The notes: generated by a model from the letters alone, not told the origin. A stretch of 23,614 nucleotides of DNA from Sphaeroforma sirkka (GCA_001586965.3 LUCW03001806.1:77501-101114); one strand, 5' to 3'. Positions 9,680 through 18,303 are shown, counted from the stretch's first letter. Numbers and translations are program-made.

Positions 9680-9745
9680 CTGATACAATCATTGTGGAAA
9701 TGGTGTGTATAGTCTTCTTAAGTACATGATCCCTAATGTAATCAA
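9655..9745. repeat. Short tandem duplication, offset 53 bp
   Basis: TATAGTCTTCTTAAGTACAT occurs at 9655 and 9708, each followed by GAT and a diverging tail. The right copy lies in the intron next to the knuckle exon. Confidence 0.8.
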
Positions 9746-9822
9746 AATGAAGAAGGTGTTTTCAATCTTGGTCTTTGAAAGTGCACTGTTTTCTTAATTA
9801 TCACGCAACCAAAATTACTTAC

Positions 9823-10301
9823 CTACGAGATGACTTTTCGTACCGTTCCTTCGGGCGACCCGCTGGTATCGGAGTAGGACAGGGAAGCAGTGAATGCTGT
9901 TCCATATTTTCAAAGTCAAAGGACATCGATTGTCCCGTGAAACTGGTTTGCAAGATATAAGTTTCCACCCAAAATAATCGCGAATACCAACATTTGTTGT
10001 ACAGGATATAATCACTCGCGATATTATTCACGTTAGATACTTTAGCAATGTGCACAAAGCACTTCGCAGCATGCCCGCAAGGGATACCTTCAGACACATG
10101 CAAATTGCAGCTTTCACAATCTGTAATTCCCCGAAAGCGTACCAGCTTGACTGAGCAGGTCTGAACTGTTGAACTGTGCGATTTGAAGTTTACCTGGCAA
10201 TCGAACCAATCTCCGTTTACAGCATTGCTCACGATAGTTACAGTACATGGTTTTAACTTATTGAGGTGGGCTATAGTCTTTTCTACTGCCCAGAGTGTAA
10301 C
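9823..10301 (-). CDS. SWIM zinc-finger exon of the MULE transposase
   Basis: The exon starts after the acceptor ATCTCCAG and ends at CGTAG|GTAAGT. It contains DCESCNLHVSEGIPCGHAAK, the CxC...CxH SWIM signature that follows the catalytic core in MULE and FAR1/FHY3-type proteins. The end is IPAGRPKERYEKSSRR, the common GRPKK-type basic tail. The exon is open throughout its 479 bases. Its incoming phase matches the exon ending at 10406 and its outgoing phase the knuckle exon. Confidence 0.88.
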
Positions 10302-10405
10302 CTGGAGATATTAAATTCAAAAAAAAAAAGCGTTTGTATACGTGCATAAATATTGAAACGGATTTGTCGATCAATCATGGTTGATTTGATATCAGTATTG
10401 CATAC

Positions 10406-10745
10406 CTGCTTTCCTTCACTCTTGAGTTGCCTAGCTTCGTCCTGATACTCTTTTCTTTTCCTCATATACCAATTCGAATAGATTATAAGCATATCTACTA
10501 TATTTGTACTTCTCATGTCCAGGTGCACAAAATTTGCTTGCTCTGTCAAAATTGCGAGGTAAATACTTTTAGGGGATGGTGATATGTAAATACTATTTTT
10601 TTCTTGGCGGCAGGGCAAGTCACTGGTAAGTAATGGACGAAGTGTTTACATACCTACTACATTGGAAGTTATTTGACCATAAACAGAACCATAGCTGTTG
10701 TATATCCGCATCTCAAGAGAGGAACCCCTTTGAATTTGAAAAGGT
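10406..10745 (-). CDS. MULE transposase exons after the DDE core (TSN..E motif)
   Basis: Two exons, about 10745-10654 and 10542-10406, are joined across a 111-nt intron (donor GTATGT, acceptor TTTTGACAG). The junction creates TSNVVEQANF, the family's conserved TSN..E..N motif, which strongly supports the splice. A helical segment, LDMRSTNIVDMLIIYSNW, then a Lys/Glu-rich stretch leads to the donor at 10405. Confidence 0.8.
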
Positions 10746-10814
10746 ATAATTAATTCAACTTAGTTAGTCCTACATATACAACAAAATTGTATGATTGACG
10801 ATAAACAAATCGGA

Positions 10815-11210
10815 CTACACTACTAAGTACATACGTTTCTGGATCAGTGAATACTGCATTGTGTTCTCAACGAGCCTCCACGAATAGATAATTGGCGAAT
10901 TCTTCCTTTCGGCTCTCCAAGTAATCCACAATCTTGTCTCCAAGCTCGTGGCTGTTTCGTATACTCTTAGATTCATAAGTAAGCAAATATTAAACCAACC
11001 CACAATTTGTGCATCAAGTGCAAGAATAGCCCATTCCGAGTCTTTCCTGTATACAAATAAATACTTACCTAAGGGTGGTAGATGTATCCCTGTTCGGTAG
11101 CTGCTTTAGTCATAGCAACTATCGATTGATGAGTTGGTTTATCGTTTCTACCAAGTAGTCCTTTGTTCATCACGTTTTGATGATATGCAGTATACAAGTT
11201 CTAGCTTGAA
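10815..11210 (-). pseudogene. MULE transposase central exons with C/H motif, broken
   Basis: An exon ending at a GTAAGT donor (11068) encodes CILHIIK followed, after a 1-base shift near 11175, by NVMNKGLLGR. This is the family's C..H...N segment after the second catalytic Asp. A further piece at 10815-11041, ending at a GTATGT donor, encodes either of two overlapping frames, one with LESRKEEFANYLFVEA. Its reading frame is uncertain. Confidence 0.5.
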
Positions 11211-11291
11211 CTTGATGCACTGAATTTTCAATGCTCTGATGAATGCTTATTAAAACACAAATATACTTAATGAATAAATACTTGCTTTGCA

Positions 11292-11905
11292 TTAAAAAAT
11301 ATCAGATAAAGATTTGTCCCACTTGAAACATGGTATCGTAACTATATATTCAAAACGAAAATACTTACCTTTTTCTTTATCTACGAGGTACGCAGACATA
11401 TTAGGAAAACAACTATCAGAAAGCTCTTTGAATCTGTTCCAGTAGGTCACATTCTCTTTGCTCGCTGTCGAAATAGCTAACAACTCCAGATAACCATTAG
11501 TATTGTATGTGGCTATTAACATGTGCAGCATCAAACGCACCCCATTTTGGTAGATACTTATAAACTCGCTTCATGTCACCAAGTGCTCAGTAGATTCCGT
11601 CGTACATAGGAATATCGGTTTCTACGTAGGAACATATAGTCTTATACACTACGAATGTAGTGTCTAGGATCTTCATAAGAATATCTCTCACGGAGTCTGA
11701 TAGCTGCAACTGTTGTATGCGATCCAACAATGTACGGTTTGATAATGTTCTCATATGCCCTTTTAAATGTGATGGTTTGAGTATCAACCCTGCATGCGCT
11801 TGTAAAGCAGAATCAAGATACTTGACTGCCTTAGATTGTGGGACAGTATACTTGTCTAACACTTTTAAAGTTTCGCCGGTTTTGATTATCTTCATGTTGT
11901 ACTCT
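11292..11905 (-). pseudogene. MULE DDE transposase catalytic region, broken
   Basis: The region starts after TTTATTTGCAG (11906). A helix-rich segment precedes VYKYLPKWGAFDAAHV, whose Asp (codon 11530-11532) fits the first catalytic position of MULE transposases. The fold continues in another frame: NTNGYLELLAISTASKENVT, then FPNMSAYLVDKEKG, where the Asp fits the second catalytic position, directly before a GTAAGT donor at 11368. A TGA at 11587-11589 and the frame change near 11515-11530 interrupt it. Either they are decay, or a small intron there was missed. Confidence 0.75.
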
Positions 11906-11945
11906 GCAAATAAAACAGTAATAGAGTCAGGTTGGCAAAGTCCGA

Positions 11946-12131
11946 CTACATCAATTTGTCATGAACAGTGCTAACACAAAATATATACAAACAAAATCCC
12001 AGTAATACGATATATTTTTTTACGATATATTTTTGATACCTCTTTTTTACGGTTTCGTTGGTAAAGTATGATTTGTCTCCTCTTTCGTATGTCGATACAG
12101 CCCTTTTTCTATTCGTTTTGCTAAGAATCAA
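11946..12131 (-). other. Possible 5' exon of the MULE locus
   Basis: A basic stretch, SKTNRKRAVSTYERGDKSYF, ends at a possible AGAG|GTATCA donor near 12040. It resembles loosely the N-terminal zinc-finger region of MULEs but lacks clear Cys/His ligands. The start codon is not resolved. Confidence 0.35.
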
Positions 12132-12270
12132 ACCTTGCAGCTAAAGATTAGTAGATAGAATTTGAGCAATGGTTATTCAATAATAAAGAGATTTGTTAAC
12201 ACTGCTACCACTACGACTGATACCGGGTCTTGCGACCACTATGACTGCGATTGCTGCTTACGACAAGCAA
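12132..12270. other. Spacer, no gene seen
   Basis: This is the region upstream of the MULE locus on its own strand, so it would hold its promoter. No TATA-type box or terminal repeat was identified with confidence. Confidence 0.35.
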
Positions 12271-12348
12271 GGCTGAGGCTCTCGCCTGCGACCGCTAAAC
12301 CTGCCGTTTTCGCCTGCAACTCGTCTTAAGTCTGACGCACTCGCCTGC

Positions 12349-12417
<69 letters not shown>

Positions 12418-12660
12418 GTGTGTCAATAAATACATTATAAATGTTTATATGTGTAAATAAATACGTATGTGTTTGTTAAAAAAAAAACCACTGCAGAGAG
12501 AATAAAACTTGCGCCCAAAAGAACATTATCTTTGATAGTCACACATCTTTGCCGCTGCGCCATTGATATTGTGTAAATTTTGAAAAACAAAAATATAGCC
12601 CAATTTTTGTAATTGGGTCGCAGGCGAGAGCGGCAGACTTAGTGGTCGCAGGCGAGAATA
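12271..12660. mobile_element. MITE-like element with inverted repeats around a (TA)n tract
   Basis: TCGCCTGC occurs at 12282, 12310 and 12341. Its inverse GCAGGCGA occurs at 12620 and 12648. The first two on each side are 28 bp apart, and the sequence between them is also inverted (CGACC.CTAA.CTGCCG), giving arms of about 40 bp. No coding sequence lies between them, only (TA)n at 12351-12411 and AT-rich DNA. No clear target duplication was found. The right arm is repeated at 13573-13616 by the 957-bp duplication. Confidence 0.6.
12351..12411. repeat. (TA)n microsatellite
   Basis: About thirty TA units with a single interruption (TACATA) at the left end. Such tracts are common slippage sites and could form a cruciform. 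Confidence 0.95.
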
Positions 12661-12898
12661 AAAAAAACTAATAATAATAAATGTTTAAAAAATCTCTGGG
12701 GTATTCTGTGGATTTCCTTCCGGCGGTGGATTTGGTTTAGGCTCCTGATTGTAGTATTTAGAACCTCTAAACAAATCGAGCCCAAAATTTCTTACCGCTG
12801 CATTCATTACATACCTCGGTGAGATTGTACCATCCGGTTTGGTCTTCATTACATCCGGAAAGTACGTTCCATACGTGTTTCGAAATACTCATGCCCGA

Positions 12899-13026
12899 TG
12901 TAAACTTCGATGGATATTTCTATGCTTTTAAACTATGTTATATATTAAGTCAGTTAGGATTTAGCAGTGGTAGCTTGTGTAAGAATGATTGGGACTGCCT
13001 CTTGGTAAGAGCCTTAATATCCTCGA
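12899..13026 (-). repeat. Truncated LTR of the gypsy family, first copy
   Basis: It begins TGTAAACTTCGATGG like the ends of the complete LTRs at 14787 and 21807, and shares GTCAGTTAGGATTTAGCAGT and the rest up to CCTCGAT, where similarity stops. It is more diverged from the complete LTRs than they are from each other, so it belongs to an older copy. Confidence 0.85.
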
Positions 13027-13417
13027 TGGCGGCATTCCATTTCGTGAAATTTCATTGCATGCCTCGCCACTGAATGCCTCACCACCGAATGTTGGGGCGG
13101 AAGACACAAATGTTGGGGACGCCATAACTCGACAACGAGTGGTTGGACCTTCTCAATCTCGACGTCATTTGAACCGCAAAGATGAGCTTTTAAAGGAGCT
13201 AGCCGCTGCCGCAGTTTCTGACCCTTTGATCATATCCCACGTGGCCGATATTCTTCCTATACCTAAGAAAAAAGAAATAACTAGCCGGGGTTCGAACCTG
13301 AGGCCCTCTGGTTTACCAGCCAACAGGGTTACCACTGAGCCAGTTACCGCTGGTGAAGTGGGTAAAACCTCAAAATTCAATCTCTATAGCTTTATAAATG
13401 TTTATATGTGTAAATAA
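12989..13417 (+). pseudogene. gag N-terminal region joined to LTR remnant, duplicated copy
   Basis: An open frame begins inside the LTR remnant and passes into gag at the shared TCGAT (about 13022). It reads DAITRQRVVG, then LLKELAAAAVSDP, SHVADILPIPKKK and KFNLYS, all close to the gag of the - strand copy. It ends where the duplication junction replaces the rest of gag. The PKKK run could act as a nuclear signal, but this is inference. The frame is open only because it is a fragment; it cannot give a full gag. Confidence 0.75.
13280..13350 (-). other. tRNA-like sequence (A and B boxes), antisense to gag, copy 1
   Basis: On the - strand, TGGCTCAGTGG (A box, 13332-13342) and GGTTCGAACCC (B box, about 13288-13298) have tRNA-like spacing, with an anticodon-arm-like CTGGTAAACCAG between them. 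A proper acceptor stem is not evident, so it is not called a tRNA gene. It may be a tRNA-derived SINE piece absorbed into gag, or an internal pol III promoter. Confidence 0.55.
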
Positions 13418-13594
13418 ATACGTATGTGTTTGTTAAAAAAAAACCACTGCAGAGAGAATAAAACTTGCGCCCAAAAGAACATTATCTTTGATAGTCACAC
13501 ATCTTTGCCGCTGCGCCATTGATATTGTGTAAATTTTGAAAAACAAAAATATAGCCCAATTTTTGTAATTGGGTCGCAGGCGAGAGCGGCAGAC

Positions 13595-13849
13595 TTAGTG
13601 GTCGCAGGCGAGAATAAAAAAAACTAATAATAATAAATGTTTAAAAAATCTCTGGGGTATTCTGTGGATTTCCTTCCGGCGGTGGATTTGGTTTAGGCTC
13701 CTGATTGTAGTATTTAGAACCTCTAAACAAATCGAGCCCAAAAATTTCTTACCGCTGCATTCATTACATACCTCGGTGAGATTGTACCATCCGGTTTGGT
13801 CTTCATTACATCCGGAAAGTACGTTCCATACGTGTTTCGAAATACCCAT
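13595..13849 (-). other. Unrecognised open frame in the duplicated unit
   Basis: An open frame of 84 codons is followed by a GTATGT-type site at CCGAG|GTATGTAATG. It also occurs in the first unit (12640-12892). No family resemblance was recognised. It may be an exon fragment of an unknown gene or chance. Confidence 0.15.
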
Positions 13850-13855
13850 GCCCGA

Positions 13856-13983
13856 TGTAAACTTCGATGGATATTTCTATGCTTTTAAACTATGTTATAT
13901 ATTAAGTCAGTTAGGATTTAGCAGTGGTAGCTTGTGTAAGAATGATTGGGACTGCCTCTTGGTAAGAGCCTTAATATCCTCGA
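13856..13983 (-). repeat. Truncated LTR of the gypsy family, second copy
   Basis: The same LTR end as at 12899, carried by the tandem duplication. It leads into the gag fragment of the + strand element. Confidence 0.85.
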
Positions 13984-14239
13984 TGGCGGCATTCCATTTC
14001 GTGAAATTTCATTGCATGCCTCGCCACTGAATGCCTCACCACCGAATGTTGGGGCGGAAGACACAAATGTTGGGGACGCCATAACTCGACAACGAGTGGT
14101 TGGACCTTCTCAATCTCGACGTCATTTGAACCGCAAAAGATGAGCTTTTAAAGGAGCTAGCCGCTGCCGCAGTTTCTGACCCTTTGATCATATCCCACGT
14201 GGCCGATATTCTTCCTATACCTAAGAAAAAAAAGAAGTA

Positions 14240-14310
14240 ACTAGCCGGGGTTCGAACCTGAGGCCCTCTGGTTTACCAGCCAACAGGGTTACCACTGAGC
14301 CAGTTACCGC
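14240..14310 (-). other. tRNA-like sequence antisense to gag, copy 2
   Basis: The same A box (14292-14302) and B box as in the first duplicated unit. Confidence 0.55.
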
Positions 14311-14782
14311 TGGTGAAGTGGGTAAAACCTCAAAATTCAATCTCTATAGCTTGGAAGCTACAATCGACCACCCTCTCGACAAACCTAATCCTGTCAGAGG
14401 CTATGATCGTATGGGGATCGATGAGGCTTGCCACCCTCATAACATCGATCCTCATTTACCATTTAACCCTGGTAATCACGACTTTGGTAATCGTTATACC
14501 AGCACCTCACTAGAGAGCACCCACTCTAGCACTGAAGACGAGGAAGTGAGAACCAGACAACAACGTCTCAGGCTATTACGTTCTGGTATGCAAGTCCTTG
14601 AGGACCGTCTATTGAATGACTCTGACCTTGACGATAAGAAAGCGGATAACATTCGCTATCTAATCGATAACAAGAGAAAGGAGATAGACTCCATCTTGTC
14701 ATTAGCAGCCCGTAGCACTGAGCGTGAACATCGTGAACGCTTCGAACCAAGCTTTATAAAGCAGCTAGGTAACACGAAGGCT

Positions 14783-14786
14783 GAGG
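14783..14786. repeat. Target site duplication GAGG, left copy
   Basis: GAGG abuts the LTR terminus TGTAAAC here and GAGG follows the other LTR at 22402-22405. Counting one copy only, the gag codons GCT GAG GTC GAT read through as in the inner element. Confidence 0.9.
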
Positions 14787-15395
14787 TGTAAACTTCGATG
14801 GAAATTACTAGGTTTCAAACTATATTAAACTAAAATACAATTTAGTCAGTTAGGATTTAGCAGTGGTAGCTTGTGTAAGAATGATCGGGACTGCCTCTTG
14901 TTAAGAGCCTAAATATCCTCGATCACACAGGGCGTACCTCTAGCTGTTCTTTATTGAATAATTTTCACTAGAAGTACTAAGTGTTCATGACCACATGCCT
15001 AATTTGTAGATAGACATAATAACGTAAGTCACGTTAATACATTAGCTGATATAAATAAAGTTCCATCTGAAGAAAAGTTAAAAAAAAGAAAAAAAGACTT
15101 ATTGGATTTTGGAGATTGGCGGGAGGACCAAAATCTATAAGTAGTAGTTCGGAGATCGTAAAATTTAGTTTATAATATCCTACATCTACTAATGTCTCAA
15201 ATAGGTCCAAGTAGATGAGTTATACCAAATACTCAGGCTATTGAGGCTATTGGAGCCATCAAAGTGAATTTAGAACACTTTGGAAATATTGGAAAAAAGA
15301 GCTTGTATTAAATTATTTAAAATACAAATAAAAAACCAATGTATTATCTCAATTGATCTTGATATTTTAGACTGACGGGAGGCCGTATTTCTACA
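14787..15395 (-). repeat. 3' LTR of the inner gypsy element
   Basis: It has TGTA...TACA ends, the inverted-terminus form usual for LTRs. It carries a 9-bp duplication (CTATTGAGG) and longer A-runs than the other LTR, which account for its 14 extra bases. Confidence 0.93.
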
Positions 15396-15410
15396 TAGCC
15401 CCCCAGTAGC
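15396..15410 (-). other. Polypurine tract
   Basis: CTGGGGGGCTA on the - strand stands directly 5' of the 3' LTR, where the plus-strand primer of reverse transcription is expected. The six-G run is clear, though the tract is short and ends in CTA. Confidence 0.65.
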
Positions 15411-15547
15411 TTTTAGAACTACGAACGTACGTTAAGATACGATCTAGTTGGTAAAGCGAAACCCAAAGTAAAAACGGTTTCGGTCATGACTTATCGAGTA
15501 AGTATTTACCTATATGTACGAATTCAAGACTCATGTTGTACTCTATG

Positions 15548-17299
15548 TCATTTAGTATTTGGTCCAGTAACCATTTCCGATGTAGGCGCCTTACGTTTAA
15601 TATTTGGTAAGGTAATAGCCAAAGGCTGTTCTTCATTAGTAGGTAAGTTTGAACAATTTTCTGCACTGTTGGTAAGCAGATCAGAAAGTTTAGTCACGTA
15701 GGAAGTAGGTGGTAAATAGGGAATTTCAGATCCGTTAGGGTTTGTAGTCACCTCAGGATACCCTTTTCGTTTATCTCGTGTGTTCTTATGTAAACGTTTA
15801 TTCCATTTCTTATTAAGGATACGAAGAAAGTCGCGAGATTCACGAAATGCATCGGAGGTTAGCCAAGCTACTGTCCCATCCATGAAACGGGTCTTGTAGT
15901 AAGTGTAACCGTCTTCGGATGTTTTGTCAATTATATCTTTGACTTGTGACTCCATAACTGGTACATCAGAATCAAATGAGCGAGCGAATGAGAGTTCGGA
16001 GGTAGGGATACGGTGAGTGCCTAGATTGGTTGCGCTAGTACCATCAATGTTGTTCACTTCGTAAGTATCACTCTTCTCATCATGGTAGGAAATAACAAAA
16101 GGTCCTATCGTCATAGAAGAGAGTTCGGTAACGTTGGCGTTTCGATTTATAATGTTAACGTAGTCGCCGACTTTGAACTGAACAATGTTCTTAGTGTTAT
16201 TCCATCGGTCATACGCTTTAAGTAGGACGCGATTCTTGTGCTCGAGTAAACAGGGGTAAACAACGTTCTGCATATGCTCGATCTTTTGTAGCCACGGGGT
16301 AACGTGTTTCTCGGGTGCAGTTTTATCAAACGTTGCTTGTAATTCACTATAGCGGCCAAAGAAATAGTGAAACGGGAGTGTTCCAGTTTGAGGATTCATG
16401 CAGTTATTCATTTGAGTCTGAACCCATTTCAAATGATAAGGCCACATATCCTCAACGTCGTCTAGTGCGGTACGCAAGAGTTTCTTAAGTTCTCTGTGAC
16501 GTGTCTCATTTGCACCCTGCGTTTGAGGTTTGTAAGGAACACCACGCCTATGGGTCATGCCTGATACGAGTATAAGTGCCTCCATTACGTCGGTACAAAA
16601 CTCACTACCGTTATCAGAACATAGTACTCGGGGGAAACGGAAGTCATTAAAGACGTGATAACATAATTCTGCCACTGTTTGTGGACGTTTGTTCGGTATT
16701 GCATAAAACAAGTTATAGCCTAAAGCCACACATAAGAAATGACAGATATATACATCGCCAGTATGCTTGGATCGCGGGATTTTAACCAAATCAACTATGA
16801 CTCGGCGCATCGGTTGGTCTTCTGTCACACTTTTTAGGGGTGCCCAACCGTATCGCTTGATCTGGTTCTTTTCACAATCAGTACAGCGTCGGTATACTTC
16901 ACGTATGGTTTCTTTCAGCTCCGGGTGATCAAGCCCTGCACGAATAGCCATTTTATAAGTATGCTCATATGCTCGATGCGTTAAATTATGTATAATTTTA
17001 ACTCTACTTTCGAGCTCCTCTAAGTCAGTCAGATTCTGCGTAACGCTGGCTGGATGAACCATAGTCCTGTTGGAAAGGGCAACCTCAGTATCAGGAGGGG
17101 TATACTCCTGAGATACATAATTGACAACATTAGATTGTTGAAGTATCTTCTTCAGTTGTTTCGCAACTCCTGGCTGTTCTTTAAGCAGCGCTTTAAGTAG
17201 TTGAGTGCGAGCTTCAGGTTCTCTTAGAGTTTTGAGTCTTTGATCCATGGCCCTAGCTATTTCCATGTTTTTATGATCTAATGCCGTCTCAATCGGCAT
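15548..17299 (-). CDS. Ty3/gypsy integrase with chromodomain-like C-terminus
   Basis: This open frame of 583 codons is intact. Residues 104-142 form the zinc-binding HHCC domain with exact spacing, H104-x3-H108-x30-C139-x2-C142. The catalytic triad is D170 (VIVDLV), D229 (CSDNGSEF) and E265 (QGANETRHRE), a DD35E arrangement. Residues 370-435 resemble the GPF/GPY-type stretch (MTIGPFVISYHD), and about 448-500 look chromodomain-like (DIIDKTSEDGYTYYKTRF, DGTVAWL), which in chromoviruses guides insertion to chromatin. Its ATG overlaps the stop of the upstream ORF in TAATG, and it lies in the -1 frame relative to it. All catalytic residues are present, so this enzyme could be functional even though the rest of pol is broken. 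Confidence 0.93.
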   Translation of the reverse strand: MPIETALDHKNMEIARAMDQRLKTLREPEARTQLLKALLKEQPGVAKQLKKILQQSNVVNYVSQEYTPPDTEVALSNRTMVHPASVTQNLTDLEELESRVKIIHNLTHRAYEHTYKMAIRAGLDHPELKETIREVYRRCTDCEKNQIKRYGWAPLKSVTEDQPMRRVIVDLVKIPRSKHTGDVYICHFLCVALGYNLFYAIPNKRPQTVAELCYHVFNDFRFPRVLCSDNGSEFCTDVMEALILVSGMTHRRGVPYKPQTQGANETRHRELKKLLRTALDDVEDMWPYHLKWVQTQMNNCMNPQTGTLPFHYFFGRYSELQATFDKTAPEKHVTPWLQKIEHMQNVVYPCLLEHKNRVLLKAYDRWNNTKNIVQFKVGDYVNIINRNANVTELSSMTIGPFVISYHDEKSDTYEVNNIDGTSATNLGTHRIPTSELSFARSFDSDVPVMESQVKDIIDKTSEDGYTYYKTRFMDGTVAWLTSDAFRESRDFLRILNKKWNKRLHKNTRDKRKGYPEVTTNPNGSEIPYLPPTSYVTKLSDLLTNSAENCSNLPTNEEQPLAITLPNIKRKAPTSEMVTGPNTK

Positions 17300-18270
17300 T
17301 ACCTCGACTGCATTCTTGTTGGGTGCATGTGTTGTACGAGTCTTGAGCTTTGTTCAAACTCTTTAGACTCCTCTAATTTAGCTAAAAACTCGGTTGAGGG
17401 TTTCCATTTAGTGGTCCGTGCAGGACCAATGCGACAAACGATGGTGTGTTTCCAAGGTGTCTTCTTGATAGAATAGGATCCCTGATACAAAAACGTGTCG
17501 GTTTCACGGTCGACATAGGTAGGCTCGTCTTGTATTATATTAATTAAATCACGTATCCATGGGTCGGAGCTACGTAAGGGACAACACAGTGTAATGGTAG
17601 AATTAGTAATATTAACAAAATTTAACAACTGTGCGATAAGTTGCCAAGGTGGGTAAGCCCACGCATTATGCTTTGAGAAGTCAAGTTGAAAGGCATCCCC
17701 TTTAGGATGAGTCAACGACCTATATTCAGAAACCTGTTTGTTATGTTCTGCGGCGACCATATCAACAGTAAATGGACCCCATCGTGATTGAGCGAGGTTA
17801 AACCATTTCTTACTTAGCATCCAATCGGTTGTTAATAACTCCTTGACTGTTTTCTGGTAGTCGGGCACAAGTCGAGAAAGCATGTCAGGAAGATGGTTAT
17901 GTATTCCTGGTATGTGTGTTATATTAAAAGCGAACTTGGCAATAATGTCATGCCAGCGGCTCACCAACTGTGAATCAGGGTTCATATCTTTTAAGTATGT
18001 TAAAGACTTTTGATCACAGGCGACAGTAAAGTAACTTCCATAAAGGTAGTCTTTAAACTGTCTTAGCGCAGTAACTATAGCAAAGAGCTCTTGTTTAACG
18101 GTAGGGTAATTCCGTTGACTCTCACTATAACTCTTGCTAAAGAATTGTATGTAACGTGGTTTACCATTTATCGTTTGGTATAGCACTCCACCTACCGCTC
18201 GGTCTGAAGCGTCGGTTGCTACCTGGAATGTGATGCCATCCACAGGGTGTTGCATGATGGGTGCGTCCAT
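17299..18270 (-). CDS. RNase H and Dam-methylase-like domain of gypsy pol
   Basis: An open frame of 323 codons continues the RT frame after a TGA at 18304-18306. The RNase H acidic residues are D20 (ATDASD), E61 (KQELFA), D86 (ACDQKSL) and D129 (HLPDMLSR). A second part follows at about 155-250: WGPFTVDMVAAEHN, GDAFQLDF, AWAYPPW and ITLCCPLRSSDPW. This order recalls Dam-type N6-adenine methyltransferase domains known from DIRS elements, but the catalytic NPPY-type motif reads YPPW. Its activity is doubtful. The ATG at its start is probably not a real initiation site, since conserved coding continues upstream. Confidence 0.88.
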   Translation of the reverse strand: MDAPIMQHPVDGITFQVATDASDRAVGGVLYQTINGKPRYIQFFSKSYSESQRNYPTVKQELFAIVTALRQFKDYLYGSYFTVACDQKSLTYLKDMNPDSQLVSRWHDIIAKFAFNITHIPGIHNHLPDMLSRLVPDYQKTVKELLTTDWMLSKKWFNLAQSRWGPFTVDMVAAEHNKQVSEYRSLTHPKGDAFQLDFSKHNAWAYPPWQLIAQLLNFVNITNSTITLCCPLRSSDPWIRDLINIIQDEPTYVDRETDTFLYQGSYSIKKTPWKHTIVCRIGPARTTKWKPSTEFLAKLEESKEFEQSSRLVQHMHPTRMQSR

Positions 18271-18303
18271 TACTTTACTTTTGACTAGCTTGAATGCATC
18301 ATC

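Larger units (their letters stand above)
7327..12131 (-). pseudogene. Mutator-like (MULE) transposase fused by splicing to a C48/Ulp1-type protease, frame-broken
   Basis: One - strand locus with many short exons holds, in order: a basic N-terminal exon, a DDE transposase region, a TSN..E motif, a SWIM zinc finger, a GRPK tail, a CCHC knuckle, a Ser/Thr-rich linker and an Ulp1-like protease. Exon phases agree across the junctions I could check from 10745 down to about 9010, supporting one transcription unit for that part. Joining to the Ulp1 exon is inferred from order, spacing and consensus splice sites. Breaks seen: a TGA at 11587-11589, a frame conflict after the first catalytic Asp (about 11515-11530), a 1-base shift near 11175, a 1-base shift at 7678, and a TAG in the telomere-like tract at 7579-7581. 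Transposases of this type cut and paste DNA by DDE chemistry; the Ulp1 part resembles SUMO proteases. The present copy is probably inactive. Confidence 0.8.
12435..14350. repeat. 957-bp direct tandem duplication
   Basis: 12435-13391 is repeated at 13392-14350 with one substitution seen (ACTCATGCC/ACCCATGCC) and a few length changes in A-runs. The junction at 13391 shares only one T with the flanks. Each unit contains the right arm of the MITE-like element, a 3' LTR remnant and a gag start. The second copy runs on into gag, so the second is the original junction with the rest of the element. Confidence 0.95.
13946..14786 (+). pseudogene. Ty3/gypsy gag, 5' part of the outer (+ strand) element
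   Basis: This is the left half of the interrupted gag. It matches the gag of the inner - strand copy in order: DAITRQRVVG, ADILPIPKKKK, HPLDKPNPVRGYDRM, RLRLLRSGMQVLEDRLLN and PSFIKQLGN. Frameshifts are present: an extra A in CGCAAAAG near 14137, and two extra bases in the A-run near 14229 that lead to TAA. The last stretch, 14318-14786, is open and ends in Ala-Glu-Val at the insertion point. Gag would form the particle that packages the element RNA. This copy cannot make it. Confidence 0.85.

Noticed and set aside
13280..13350. A functional tRNA gene on the - strand
   Set aside because: The A and B boxes are good, but the acceptor stem does not pair at the right positions and the anticodon loop would have eight bases. 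It also lies inside a gag coding stretch repeated in other copies.
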